Translations under genes and position numbers: made by a program
Notes under the pieces: generated by a model
The model's database searches: none
Told to the model about the DNA's origin: nothing
What the model saw: only the letters and a program-made list of their open reading frames with translations
Shown: positions 9,701 through 17,950 of the stretch, in pieces
How the letters are laid out: the number at the start of each line of letters is the position of its first letter
Position numbering within the stretch: the first letter of the stretch is position 1
Assembly: GCA_036274495.1 (NCBI GenBank)
Contig: DASUFP010000042.1
Span: 1-52,044 of the forward strand
DNA length: 52,044 nucleotides
Source: DASUFP01 sp036274495
GTDB lineage: Bacteria > Bacteroidota > Bacteroidia > AKYH767-A > OLB10
Direction: 5' to 3'

Positions 9701-10597
9701 GCCGATCCTGGTTACAGTACTTATCAGTGGCAGCTAAACAATACCACAATCGCCAATGGCGATAGCCTTACCATCTCGCAAAGTGGCAATTATTTCCTTA
9801 CAGTGACAACGGCAAACGGCTGCAGCGCTACCGATAATGTTGTGGTTACCGTTAATAATCTGCCGCAAATTCAAACAACCGGCAATACGCAACTTTGTCA
9901 GTCACAGGTAACCACCTTAACCGCCACCGGAGCGGCAGTGTATGCGTGGAGCCCGGCTACCTTTCTTTCATCACCTGATAGTGCGATTACTTTGTGCAGC
10001 CCTTCCGGAACTATCTCCTATACCGTTACCGGTACCGATTTAAACGGCTGCTCCAATTCAGCAACTGTAAATGTTGTAGTTTATGACATTCCGGAAGCGT
10101 CTTTTGAATACACATTAAATTACGGTTGTAATGGCATTGCCCTTAGTACCGAAAATAACAGCATCAATGCAGCAGCTTATTACTGGAGTTTTGGCGACGG
10201 CAATATTTCCAACGAAGTGAACCCAATTCATTATTACCAGGCATTGCAAAATCAAACCATTCAATTGATCGCCGTGAATGGCATTTGCAGCGATACTGTT
10301 GCTTATGGTAATATTTCATTTACACCTCCTGAAATGGGCGTTATTCCTAAGGTGATTACTCCAAATGGTGATGGCAAAAATGATTGTTTTGAAATTCAGG
10401 GTATTGAATTGTACCATGATTGTTATGGGTTGGATGTATTTAACAGGTGGGGAAATCTGGTTTACACATCTGTTAACACTGATAATTGCTGGGATGGAAG
10501 CAGTGAAAACAGCGGAGGGCTCCCTGATGGCGTTTATTTTTATGTCATTAATATCGCATCAAATACCTATAAAGGAACCATTATGCTGATGCGATAA
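6746..10597 (+). CDS. large T9SS type B cargo: DUF7948, SBBP repeats, PKD, CHU_C
   Basis: 1283 residues. The signal peptide is followed by a FLQNNGQWQSEILFKG start and YDFIVHPGG, typical of the DUF7948 domain before SBBP repeats. SBBP beta-propeller repeats (NVYLTGMVDGTFPITPGAYSG, AYVTGYTS.NFPVT and so on) run from about residue 250 to 720. A PKD domain follows (ADFNTSVINDCDSVFVNFTDAT, WQWNFPGASPGTS), then Ig-like repeats with repeated YQWQLNG and a second PKD-like unit (YYWSFGDG). The C-terminal PKVITPNGDGKND, DVFNRWGNLVY, WDGSSENSGGLPDGVYFY region is the gliding-motility-associated CHU_C domain, a type B T9SS signal. Likely surface adhesin-like; target unknown. Confidence 0.9.
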   Translation: MNWLRLTLLLTVLSLSLSLAEESILPSASPVTFLQNNGQWQSEILFKGTSTSPVSFLKDGISFGQSRKESIDSGKNDSFPFIVWNLKFVDPGKACKVTGVNGKNSVYSYLSGNNPEKWIIHPKEFSQINYEALFEKVDLRFYGIGNALKYDFIVHPGGSMKAIKACYEGVKQIGINKNEELEVTTTYDTQIQRKPIAWQIINGVKEFVVVKYSLINDSTFGFVAPDGYNSQYDLIIDPLFQMVWSSYTNIPGGNNNINYCYSNAMDLDGNVYLTGMVDGTFPITPGAYSGPGNVFPEVFVAKFSSDGTTLLYWTYLPGNSSEFGVGIAVDSLGRAYVTGTVDLNITGMTNFPSTPNAYQPVHNTGADAFLTVVNAAGSGLDYATFLGGTGSETGYDIALGPTGIAYVTGYTSLGNFPVTASTAFPTGDNDLFVAKFDINQTGANSLVYSTRIGAGSFKMVRARSIAVNDSGNVFVTGTISSSFGTPTYPITAGAYNSVFNTGQDGVMCFVTKLSATTPVTLDYSTYVAPGTGNGIAVDKLTDEVVITGSTYTFTFPVTPGALQPVHAGAGGTDAFALKLNAAGNNLVYSTFLGGPNYDYGTAVVLNAIGEAYVTGLASDDFPTSTGSFQPDFAGGLHDFFVVHLNTSGTGYSCGGSTLVGGSDEDYTGSFVDYPAPQISLRDHGGVNDSISISATTHSQDFPTTPGSYGPVKVNGIADQPVFFKMTCEVTAVLPVADFNTSVINDCDSVFVNFTDATANNPTSWQWNFPGASPGTSALQNPQGIYFPNTGNYVVSLIVCNSAGCDSIAIPVQINAPQPVVVSIGNDTTICNGATLTLDAGNTFNTYQWQLNGNNIGSSSSVSAAQSGQYTLTVTNTSGCAGFDTLNLAISNPVISAGPDLGLCNSDSALISVTAGFSLYQWQLNGTVLPLTNASIYVSQPGSYSVTATDSFGCTAGDTVLVTTNTISINLINDTAFCSGNTLTIYADPGYSTYQWQLNNTTIANGDSLTISQSGNYFLTVTTANGCSATDNVVVTVNNLPQIQTTGNTQLCQSQVTTLTATGAAVYAWSPATFLSSPDSAITLCSPSGTISYTVTGTDLNGCSNSATVNVVVYDIPEASFEYTLNYGCNGIALSTENNSINAAAYYWSFGDGNISNEVNPIHYYQALQNQTIQLIAVNGICSDTVAYGNISFTPPEMGVIPKVITPNGDGKNDCFEIQGIELYHDCYGLDVFNRWGNLVYTSVNTDNCWDGSSENSGGLPDGVYFYVINIASNTYKGTIMLMR

Positions 10598-10639
10598 GGA
10601 GGATATATTAATTTAAAATCAACTTATAAAATAGATTCC

Positions 10640-12268
10640 ATGAAGAATTATCTACTTGCACTGCTTCTGGTTGTTGGATCAGTGCAAATTACTTCGGCCC
10701 AAGCTCCGCAAAAATTGTGGGATGCATTTTTTAACGGCGCACTCGCCGGAAAAGATGAATCGAATTGTGTACTCACTGATGCTGCCGGAAATGTATTTGT
10801 AACAGGTACCAGCTTTGAGAATTTCACAGGCGGTAATTTCACAACTATAAAATACGATCCAAATGGCGTGGCCCTCTGGACGGATCATTTCGCAAATACA
10901 CAGGCATCCTATAAAAATTACGGCAGGCGGTTGGTTATCGATAAATGGGAAAACGTGTACGGGGTTGGAACAACAGCCTTGCACGAAGGTGATCTTGCTG
11001 TTTGTAAATATGATGGCAATGGAAGGGTTTGGGCCATGAATTACGAGCCCTATTCGTTTAGCACGTATGATGATTATGGAATTGATATGGCGGTTGATTC
11101 ATCCGGAAATTTTTACGCTATTGCGAGGGTGAATTCACCCACCGGAAACCTGTATGACATGTATTTGCTGAAATGCGACAGCAGTGGAACAAAAATCTGG
11201 GATTCCAATTACTCAGGTGCCAGCGACAACGATTATCCTGTCGCCGTTAGATGCAGCCCCGGGGGAACAGCGTACACGCTCCTGCAATCGTTTAATTTCT
11301 TTGGAACGGCATCGCAGGATATTACCACGCTTCAGTACTTAAGTAGTGGCACGCAAAATTGGTTTTCAAAGTATAATGGACCCGGTAATGGAGAGGACTT
11401 TCCCATGTCGTTGGAAATTGATGGGGACGAAAACCAATACATCAGCGGAACAGTGGATGCGGGAAGTAACAGCGACATGGTTACCATGAAGCAAAATAGT
11501 TATGGTACACGCCTGTGGGTTTCAACTTATAACGGTACAGCAAACGGCAACGATACTGCAATATCAGCAACCTGGCTGCCCAACGGCTATGTAGTGGTTG
11601 CCGGCAAATGCAGAGAGCTTCTTAATGCGAGTGCCATGGATGCTATTGTTACCCAAGTAATTGATAGTGGAACCGTAGTATCCACCGGCAAATATTTTGG
11701 GACCGATAGTTTAGGTGCCGTGCCAACACAAATGATTACCGACGCGCAGGGAAACAGTTACATCTGTGGCTATGAAAATGTACCGGGCGGCACTACAAAT
11801 GGATGCATCATTAAATACGACAGCAACGGCAACCTGCTTTGGAACATTTCGTACGATGCCGGGGCCAATCTGAATGATAAATTTAACGCAATTGCCTTGG
11901 ATGATAACAACGATATCGTGGTAACCGGTCAAACATTTACTTCAGCAACCAATGCAAATTATGTAACGGTAAAATATGGCAACAGTGCATTACTTGTGCC
12001 TGAAACGAATGGATTTGAAAGCTCGGCCCTTTACCCAAATCCTGCCACCGCCTTTGCAATACTCTCAATAAAAACAGCTGAGGCAATCGACATTTCAATT
12101 GCAATCACGGATCTTTTTGGGAGAACGGTTGGTAAAGAAATACCGGTAATGCTTCATGCCGGAAACAACACCATCAATTTGAATGTAGCTGATTTAAAGA
12201 ACGGAATTTATTTTGTGCGCACCAATCGCAGTGACAGTTTTGTAAAGAAGCTTGTGGTACAAAAGTAG
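10640..12268 (+). CDS. T9SS type A cargo with SBBP-like repeats
   Basis: 542 residues. Signal peptide MKNYLLALLLVVGSVQITSAQ. About eight repeats of the form D-x-x-GN-x-Y/F-V-x-G-T...KYD-x-x-G-x-x-x-W follow, a beta-propeller-like SBBP arrangement. The C-terminal 75 residues (ALYPNPATAFAILSIKT, ITDLFGRTVG, LKNGIYFVRTNRSDSFVKKLVVQK) are a T9SS type A sorting domain. It follows the CHU_C gene by about 40 bp and is probably in the same operon. It ends the T9SS block; a decayed stretch follows. Confidence 0.88.
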   Translation: MKNYLLALLLVVGSVQITSAQAPQKLWDAFFNGALAGKDESNCVLTDAAGNVFVTGTSFENFTGGNFTTIKYDPNGVALWTDHFANTQASYKNYGRRLVIDKWENVYGVGTTALHEGDLAVCKYDGNGRVWAMNYEPYSFSTYDDYGIDMAVDSSGNFYAIARVNSPTGNLYDMYLLKCDSSGTKIWDSNYSGASDNDYPVAVRCSPGGTAYTLLQSFNFFGTASQDITTLQYLSSGTQNWFSKYNGPGNGEDFPMSLEIDGDENQYISGTVDAGSNSDMVTMKQNSYGTRLWVSTYNGTANGNDTAISATWLPNGYVVVAGKCRELLNASAMDAIVTQVIDSGTVVSTGKYFGTDSLGAVPTQMITDAQGNSYICGYENVPGGTTNGCIIKYDSNGNLLWNISYDAGANLNDKFNAIALDDNNDIVVTGQTFTSATNANYVTVKYGNSALLVPETNGFESSALYPNPATAFAILSIKTAEAIDISIAITDLFGRTVGKEIPVMLHAGNNTINLNVADLKNGIYFVRTNRSDSFVKKLVVQK

Positions 12269-12534
12269 GAAGCAGTTGATGATGCCTTAAAATACGCTTT
12301 ACGGTCCGGGTAAGCAGATTGAGGCTGGTAACAGGTATGTAGTGAGTTGCTCCCAATACCATTTGGAACCGGGTAATCAATCCAGTTACCCTGATAAGTG
12401 TTACCTGAACAAAATTACCTTCGACAACCTTTTTTCGATAGGTGTACAATTGATAGCAGCAGTTCGAAAGCATCGAATTTCAATAGTATTATTTCTTTAT
12501 TTTTATTTTTTGCTGATGGGAATGGAATCCGGAA
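12269..12534. other. intergenic stretch before the dead RibD gene
   Basis: No coding similarity recognised. It may include the eroded promoter of the RibD pseudogene. Confidence 0.3.
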
Positions 12535-13125
12535 ATGTCGCTTCCTGCCGCCGAAATTGTGATGTCAATGAGTTCAATGGATGGCGTCATGCAGGCTCCC
12601 TGAGGGCCGGATGAACATAATCCGGAACGGTTCAAATATGGAGAGCGGACAGCGCCCTATTTCGATGCAGCTGCCACAAAGGCCTTTGAAAAGGTGATCG
12701 AGCCCCCCGACCTTCTCCCTGGTAGAAAAACCTATGAAATCTCTGCCGGTTACTCGCCGCAAAATGCCGAAAGCTGACCGGGAATAAATGACGTGACCAA
12801 GTAATTTTTGTCCCGGACAATGAAGATACCCGGTTGGCAAAATTCGATGGTGCTATGGAGTAAGGTGGCCATTAAAAAGCTGAAAAATACTTAGGGTTGC
12901 AACCTCAAGTTATAGAGTGGTAGTGAACTCATTCAACTGTTGCCTATACATGAGCCGGTGGATGAACTTTGGCTCGTCATCTTTCCGTTAATTCCGGGTA
13001 AAGTAAAGACGCTCTTTTCAAATGGTGCCATTAAGGCGGCCTTTATACTGGTGGAAATATCAGGGATAATCATTGGCTACTACAAACGCACCGGTAAGGA
13101 GAAAACCGGCTCAAGGGCAGTTTAG
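12535..13125 (+). pseudogene. RibD/DHFR-family reductase, multiply disrupted
   Basis: Pieces of a RibD C-terminal/dihydrofolate-reductase-like protein occur in order in different frames: MSMSSMDGVMQAP then a stop; YFDAAATKAFEK and LLPGRKTYEISAGYSPQNAES then a stop; FLSRTMKIPGWQNSMVL; SGSELIQLL; HEPVDELWLVIFPLIPGKVKTLF and GAIKAAFILVE...GIIIGYYKRTGK at 12940-13125. The LLGRKTYE, SGELIQ and VDEL.L..FP...GKGK.LF motifs are diagnostic of the family. Several stops and frameshifts separate them, so no functional product is expected. Confidence 0.8.
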
Positions 13126-13352
13126 ATGAAGAATTGCTGATGCATGGTTAATTTTGTATTTAACATTTATCTCTCTCGGTAACATCTCAATTTTTTACTT
13201 ATTACATGCGGCGGAGAGTTTTTTTTGTTAAGTTTACTACTTATTAATTGCATATTAAACCGTGAATTAGACATAAAGGAGGTTTAGATATATTAGAGTT
13301 GGATGCAACCTTAAAACACCTTACTCGCTTGACAAAACGAACAATAATATAA

Positions 13353-14012
13353 ATGAATACCCCTTTCACGATTGCCCAATTCTTTGAAGTCTTTAAAAAC
13401 TATAATGAGACGGTATTTCCTGCGCAGATATTACTATATCTGGTAGCATTCATTACAATTTATTTGATAATAAAACCAACTGCACTTTCCAATAAAATTA
13501 TCAGTGGTTTGCTTGCCTTTTTTTGGCTTTGGATGGGGATCGTTTACCACCTCATTTTCTTTACTAAAATTAATGATGCTGCATATATATTTGGGGCGAT
13601 ATTTATTCTGCAGGCCCTCCTGTTTCTGGCATACGGAGTTTTTAATAACAAACTTTCATTTTCATTTCATCCAGACATTTATGGTTTAACAGGAATTGTT
13701 CTGATTTTATTTGCTTTAATTCTTTATCCCATTTTGGGCTTTAGTCTTGGTCATGTTTATCCTTTATCACCAACATTCGGACTTCCTTGTCCAACAACAA
13801 TATTGACGTTAGGCATATTGCTTCTTGGTGATAAAAAGTTTCCATTGGTAATATTTATTATGCCATTGTTATGGTCTATAATTGGATTTACCGCTGCGTT
13901 TAATTTTGGTATTTGGGAGGACACGGGTTTATTGGTTGCCGGAATTTTGACTACAATATTATTATTGATAAAGAACAGAAAATACGGGATGGTAGAACAG
14001 GCTACGAAATAA
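13353..14012 (+). CDS. DUF6064 family integral membrane protein
   Basis: 219 residues with an N-terminal PFTIAQFFEVFKNYNETVFPAQILLY, the recognisable start of DUF6064 proteins. Six or so hydrophobic segments follow, with a conserved short PTFGLPCPTTILTLGILLL motif near residue 145. It is an inner-membrane protein of unknown function. The gene stands alone, with an A/T-rich upstream region of about 230 bp. An R'-like GTTATAC box occurs about 180 bp downstream, but I could not match L''/L' arms there. Confidence 0.8.
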   Translation: MNTPFTIAQFFEVFKNYNETVFPAQILLYLVAFITIYLIIKPTALSNKIISGLLAFFWLWMGIVYHLIFFTKINDAAYIFGAIFILQALLFLAYGVFNNKLSFSFHPDIYGLTGIVLILFALILYPILGFSLGHVYPLSPTFGLPCPTTILTLGILLLGDKKFPLVIFIMPLLWSIIGFTAAFNFGIWEDTGLLVAGILTTILLLIKNRKYGMVEQATK

Positions 14013-14224
14013 ATTCAAATCGCCCCACTCACAGCTCTTGGACTTGCGAGACAACAAGAATGACAGCTGCTGATATGAAATTTGCGACAGAGGGGGTGCT
14101 CCACGAACCTACTGGCGGCGCAAGGGGGGGGCAATTCTCCAAAAAAAAGCTTAGTGCTAAAACTTCTCGCCATCGCAAACCCCCGAAACGTTATACCACA
14201 TTGCTAACTTGATTTGCTTTTTTA

Positions 14225-14255
14225 TTGACTTTTCATATCAGATTGCTTATCTTTG
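14225..14255 (+). promoter_or_regulatory. promoter of the higBA cassette
   Basis: TTG at 14225-14227, a 20-base spacer and TATCTTTG at 14248-14255 give a full Bacteroidota promoter (TTG-N19/21-TAnnTTTG). The toxin start codon is 25 bp downstream. The toxin-antitoxin pair therefore seems to carry its own promoter. Confidence 0.6.
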
Positions 14256-14279
14256 ACGTTAGTATCGTAAAACAGAAGT

Positions 14280-14561
14280 ATGATCCAATCCTTTGGTTCT
14301 AAAGACACTCAGAAAATTTGGCAAGGCGAACAAACCAAAGGATTGCCTCCTGAAATTCAGCATGTTGCGAGACGTAAGCTAAGAATGATTAATAACTCAC
14401 AGAATATAACTGACCTGAGAGTCCCTCCTGCGAACCGGCTTGAAAAACTGTCCGGGAAGCTGAAAGATTTCTATAGCATCCGAATTAATGACCAGTGGAG
14501 AGTCGTTTTCAAATGGTCCGCAGGTAATGCTACACAAGTGGAAATTGTAGATTATCATTAA
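14280..14561 (+). CDS. higB: HigB-type toxin (RelE/ParE superfamily)
   Basis: 93 residues. MIQSFGSKDTQKIWQG, the ARRKLRMINNSQNITDLRVPPANRLEKLSG stretch, SIRINDQWRVVFKW and the final EIVDYH are characteristic of the plasmid-maintenance killer protein HigB, a ribosome-dependent mRNA interferase. Length is standard. The antitoxin gene starts one base after the toxin stop, in the toxin-first order that distinguishes higBA. Likely autoregulated through the promoter at 14225-14255. Toxin-antitoxin pairs are common stabilisers in integron arrays, and an attC-like site closes this one. Confidence 0.92.
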   Translation: MIQSFGSKDTQKIWQGEQTKGLPPEIQHVARRKLRMINNSQNITDLRVPPANRLEKLSGKLKDFYSIRINDQWRVVFKWSAGNATQVEIVDYH

Positions 14562-14562
14562 T

Positions 14563-14862
14563 ATGAAAAGACTAAAAAATATCCATCCCGGCGAAATTCT
14601 AATGGAAGAATTCCTGCTTCCACTGGACATTTCTGCTTACAGATTATCAAAAGATATCAGCATACCGCAGACCCGAATTTCTGAAATTCTGAAGGGAAAC
14701 AGAAGGATTACCGCTGATACTGCACTTCGGCTAAGTCAGTATTTCGGGAACTCTGCCAAATTCTGGCTTGGACTCCAGGACGATTATGATCTTGAAGAAG
14801 AGCTAAACCAAAAGCAAAAAGACATTAACTCTATTATTCGTTACAATAGCAACGTGGTATAA
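14563..14862 (+). CDS. higA: HigA-type antitoxin (XRE HTH)
   Basis: 99 residues. HPGEILMEEFLLPLDISAYRLSKDISIPQTRISEILKGNRRITADTALRLSQYFG is the canonical HigA/VapI helix-turn-helix; FWLGLQDDYDLE follows, then a charged tail. It neutralises HigB and represses the pair. The TAA stop at 14860-14862 lies inside the TATAAC R''-like box of the attC-like site, so coding sequence and recombination site overlap. Confidence 0.92.
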   Translation: MKRLKNIHPGEILMEEFLLPLDISAYRLSKDISIPQTRISEILKGNRRITADTALRLSQYFGNSAKFWLGLQDDYDLEEELNQKQKDINSIIRYNSNVV

Positions 14863-14936
14863 CAGCCGGTTGCCGCATGCCGGCCTGTGGATAGAAAAAA
14901 GCCGGCCGGCCGTTGGCAACCGGCGGACCGTTATGG
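14858..14936 (+). repeat. attC-like recombination site (site B), best short example
   Basis: 79 bp. R''-like TATAAC 14858-14863 pairs with R'-like GTTAT in 14930-14936. CCGGTTGCC 14866-14874 is a perfect 9-bp complement of GGCAACCGG 14915-14923. GCCGGCC 14879-14885 pairs with GGCCGGC 14904-14910. The size, the box order (AAC first, GTT last) and the position directly after the antitoxin ORF match integron attC sites. No promoter is embedded in this short loop. Confidence 0.7.
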
Positions 14937-14983
14937 GCCCTTTAAACATAAACACGAAAATTTAATAATTATATAATCTAACA

Positions 14984-16381
14984 ATGAAGAAAATTAGCAT
15001 CACCTTATTTTCAGGACTCCTACTTGCTATTTTGGGATGTCAAACAGGAAACAAAAGCATTACACCAGATGAAGCTCGTGAAATAGGTAAAGAGGCTTAC
15101 ATATATGGTTTCCCGTTAGTAGATAACTACAGAATCTCATACGCTTACTTTGTAGACAAGAAAAATCCGGAGTATAAAGGACCTTGGAACCAAATTCGAA
15201 ACTTTACCCGCGTTTTTACTCCAGAAGATAAAGCCGTTCAGACACCTAACTCAGACACTTATTATTCATTCCTTGGCTTGGATTTACGCACTGAACCAAT
15301 GGTTCTCACTGTTCCTGCAATTGAACAGAATCGCTATTTCAGTCTTCAATTAGTGGACGCTTACACTTTTAACTTTGACTATATTGGAACTCGGACTACA
15401 GGTAATGGAGGAGGGAGCTTCCTAATTGCCGGGCCAAATTGGAAAGGTGAGAAACCCAATGGGATCGAGAAGGTCATTTATGCAGAAACCGAATTGGTGC
15501 TGGTTCCCTACAGAACCCAACTATTCAATCCAGGTGACAGTGAAAATGTGGTTAAAATACAGGCAGGGTACAAAGCGCAGCCCCTTTCTGAGTTTCTCGG
15601 ACAACCTGCTCCTAAAGCAGCAGATGCCATAGAGTTCATAAAGCCGCTCACGCCAGAGGAACAAAAATCTTCACTTGAGTTCTTTAAAATCCTAAATTTC
15701 ACTTTGCAATTCTGCCCAACCCACCCATCAGAAGTGGAACTTATGGAGCGTTTTTCAAAAATTGGTGTAGGTGCCGGAAAGAATTTTGAAATCGAAAAGC
15801 TCTCGCCGGAAATTAAAACAGCTATAGAGCAAGGTATGACAGACGCCTGGGCTGAATTTACTGAATTGAAAAAAGAAATGGATGCAGGGAAAGTTGTTTC
15901 CGGTGATTGCTTTGGAACACGGGAGTTTCTTAAAAACAATTACCTGTACCGAATGGCGGCAGCAATAATTGGAATTTATGGCAACTCAAAAGAAGAAGCG
16001 ATGTATCCTTTGTACCTCGTTGATTCCAACGGAAAAGAACTGGATGGCACTAACAAATACACCGTCAAATTTTTTGCTAACCAACTCCCTCCGGCCAATG
16101 CATTCTGGTCACTAACCTTGTATGAATTACCATCCAGCCTGCTTTATGCAAATACTATCAACCGTTACCTGCTCAATTCACCGATGCTACCTGATTTTAA
16201 ACGTAATCCTGACGGAGGGCTTACGCTATTTATTCAAAATGAGTCACCAGGCAAAGAATTGGAAGCTAACTGGCTTCCCGCACCCAAAGGACCATTCTTT
16301 TTAGTATTACGCATATACTGGCCAAAGGATGATGCATTAAACGGAACTTGGAAACAGCCTGCCTTAATAATGGCTGATTAA
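14984..16381 (+). CDS. DUF1254/DUF1214 lipoprotein
   Basis: 465 residues. The lipoprotein signal MKKISITLFSGLLLAILGC has its lipobox cysteine at 19. The N-terminal DUF1254 domain (REIGKEAYIYGFPLVDNYRISY, TPNSDTYYSFLGLDLRTEPMVLTVP) is at about 35-170. The C-terminal DUF1214 domain (FFANQLPPANAFWSLTLYE, FIQNESPGKE, GPFFLVLRIYWP) is at about 365-465. Full family length. Role unknown; predicted to be periplasmic or on the outer-membrane face. The 3' end at 16076-16381 is repeated at 1-306. It is flanked on both sides by attC-like sites B and C, so it fits a single-gene cassette. Confidence 0.9.
   Translation: MKKISITLFSGLLLAILGCQTGNKSITPDEAREIGKEAYIYGFPLVDNYRISYAYFVDKKNPEYKGPWNQIRNFTRVFTPEDKAVQTPNSDTYYSFLGLDLRTEPMVLTVPAIEQNRYFSLQLVDAYTFNFDYIGTRTTGNGGGSFLIAGPNWKGEKPNGIEKVIYAETELVLVPYRTQLFNPGDSENVVKIQAGYKAQPLSEFLGQPAPKAADAIEFIKPLTPEEQKSSLEFFKILNFTLQFCPTHPSEVELMERFSKIGVGAGKNFEIEKLSPEIKTAIEQGMTDAWAEFTELKKEMDAGKVVSGDCFGTREFLKNNYLYRMAAAIIGIYGNSKEEAMYPLYLVDSNGKELDGTNKYTVKFFANQLPPANAFWSLTLYELPSSLLYANTINRYLLNSPMLPDFKRNPDGGLTLFIQNESPGKELEANWLPAPKGPFFLVLRIYWPKDDALNGTWKQPALIMAD
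16076..16381 (+). repeat. direct repeat of 1-306 (about 97% identical)
   Basis: Aligns base for base with 1-306 at a constant offset of 16075, with about 8 substitutions and no indels. It ends at the stop codon apart from a short shared CATAAC; the following intergenic sequences differ. The left boundary is unknown because copy 1 runs off the window. Confidence 0.95.
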
Positions 16382-16385
16382 CTGC

Positions 16386-16509
16386 CCATAACACATGGTT
16401 CACGTCAGGCGGGGGGCTGGAAGCAAATAGTCTTTTAGTTAACTTTGGAATACTCTGACAATTGCGGAATCCTTCTATCCGCCCATCGCCGATGCCGGGA
16501 CCGTTAGCA
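16386..16509 (+). repeat. attC-like recombination site (site C)
   Basis: R''-like CCATAAC 16386-16392 and R'-like GTTAGCA 16503-16509 bracket GGCGG (16408-16412) and CCGCC (16479-16483). Pairing outside these is weaker than in A, B or D. The loop contains TAACTTTG (16440-16447), a Bacteroidota -7 element, with a CTG 20 bases upstream, and the shared GGAATACTCTGAC block. Confidence 0.5.
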
Positions 16510-16541
16510 GCAAGCATATAAAACGACAACGGTTACAACAT

Positions 16542-17120
16542 ATGACTAAACAAAATACTATTCCGACAATTGAATTCAAAACTGTCAAAACCTTTGAAAC
16601 ATGGCTCTTAAAGAATCACGAAAAGTCAAAAGGACTTTGGATTAAAATATTCAAGAAAGATTCCGGTGAAATGACCATTACCTATGCAGAAGCTCTTGAC
16701 ATAGCACTTTGTTTTGGTTGGATTGATGGTCAAAAACAATCTTTTGATGACAAAGCCTGGTTGCAAAAGTTTACACCAAGAAGAGAAAAGAGTATTTGGT
16801 CTAAAATGAATATTGAACACGTAGAAAGATTAATAAATGAAGGACGAATGAGATCAGCAGGTTTAAGAGCTGTTGAAAAAGCCAAAGCGGACAGTAATTG
16901 GGACAGGGCATACGATTCAATAAGTAAAATGACTATACCCGAAGACTTTCTAAAAGAACTTAGTAAAAACAAAAAAGCTCAAACATTTTATAAGACTCTC
17001 AATAAGACAAATCGTTTTTCTATTGGTTTTCGGTTACAGACGGCGAAAAAACTTGAAACAAGAGAAAAACGAATGGCAGAAATTATAGATAAATTGGCAA
17101 AAGGCGAGAAACTTCAATAA
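16542..17120 (+). CDS. YdeI/OmpD-associated family protein
   Basis: 192 residues. FKTVKTFETWLLKNHEKSKGLWIKIFKK, TYAEALDIALCFGWIDGQKQSFDDKAWLQKFTPRREKSIWSKMN and the C-terminal ETREKRMAEIIDKLAKGEK match the YdeI/OmpD-associated (DUF1801-related, bacteriocin-protection-like) family at full length. Biochemical function unclear; members have been linked to stress or peptide resistance. Single gene flanked by attC-like sites C and D. Confidence 0.88.
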   Translation: MTKQNTIPTIEFKTVKTFETWLLKNHEKSKGLWIKIFKKDSGEMTITYAEALDIALCFGWIDGQKQSFDDKAWLQKFTPRREKSIWSKMNIEHVERLINEGRMRSAGLRAVEKAKADSNWDRAYDSISKMTIPEDFLKELSKNKKAQTFYKTLNKTNRFSIGFRLQTAKKLETREKRMAEIIDKLAKGEKLQ

Positions 17121-17162
17121 ATTATTCTGCTTGAAGACTACTTTGAATAGGATAATGCAAGA

Positions 17163-17325
17163 CGCTTACACGGGTTTTGCGGTAGGCGGGGTGATCCACC
17201 TGAGGCGGACAGGCTGTGTAAACTTTGCGCTTTTTGCTTCAATTCAAGTGTAGTGTCGATTGACAGTTTTGTGCTTCGAAAGTTGACCGGTAACCACGGC
17301 ATCACAAAACCCGGAAGCGTTAACG
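17163..17325 (+). repeat. attC-like recombination site (site D)
   Basis: R''-like CGCTTAC 17163-17169, CGGGTTTTG 17171-17179, its perfect 9-bp complement CAAAACCCG 17305-17313, and R'-like GTTAACG 17319-17325 preceded by AAGC. The total of 163 bp is in the range of long attC sites. The loop contains TAAACTTTG (17219-17227), a -7-like sequence with one extra base. Of all sites it has one of the longest uninterrupted stems. Confidence 0.65.
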
Positions 17326-17362
17326 GCAAGCTTGGCGCACCGCTACTGTGATATAGAGTATT

Positions 17363-17950
17363 ATGACCGAAATCGAAAAACAACTGCTTGCTGATTTGGA
17401 CTATGGTAAAATTACTTTAGAAGAATTCCACAATTGGTTTCCTGTTGATTTAGAAAATGACTCAATATACATTCGTAATGAAATTGGCGAGGCAATAAGC
17501 AGAGGCGATTTTAATTCGTTAGAAAAGGCTATATCACTTATATGGTTATCCGGTAACCCATCAAAGATTACAGACCTTCTGAACGAACTCCTGATTAACC
17601 CTAACCACAAGAGTCATCTAAGAATTGAGAAAACATTGCAAGTGATAAAGAGCCCGACAACTGTTCCATATGTAAAAAAGGCATTGGAAACCAATTTTGA
17701 CTACCTTCAATACACCTTTTCAAACGATGAGGTTCTTGCAAAATGGTTTAGTTGGTTATTAGCGGAAATTGGAACCGAGGAAGCAATAAATCTTATTCGG
17801 GAATACAGTAATTCTCCCAATGAGGGAATTAAGAAAGAAATGCTTTATCACTTAAAGAGAATAGGGTCTAACAAACAACCTGATCCGACAAGTATTAAAG
17901 GGACAATTAACAGAACAAATGATAATAATCCATGGTTCTGGCCAATATGA
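17363..17950 (+). CDS. HEAT-repeat-like cassette protein, function unknown
   Basis: 195 residues, all predicted helical. It has a charged N-terminal helix, then repeated helix pairs (SLEKAISLIWLSGNPSKITDLLNELLI, LRIEKTLQVIKSPTTVPYVKKALE, VLAKWFSWLLAEIGTEEAINLIREYSN, IKKEMLYHLKRIG) in the style of HEAT/armadillo scaffolds. No catalytic residues or signal peptide. It could be an immunity or adaptor protein, but nothing in the sequence decides this. Single gene after site D; a possible weak site (CGATAAC 17973) follows. Confidence 0.7.
   Translation: MTEIEKQLLADLDYGKITLEEFHNWFPVDLENDSIYIRNEIGEAISRGDFNSLEKAISLIWLSGNPSKITDLLNELLINPNHKSHLRIEKTLQVIKSPTTVPYVKKALETNFDYLQYTFSNDEVLAKWFSWLLAEIGTEEAINLIREYSNSPNEGIKKEMLYHLKRIGSNKQPDPTSIKGTINRTNDNNPWFWPI

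Noticed and set aside
14190..14196. GTTATAC taken as the end of an attC site after the DUF6064 gene
   Set aside because: R' box is good, but the arms upstream (TTTGCG, GGGGG) are in the wrong order to pair with CGCAAACCCCC; only the box is kept as context.
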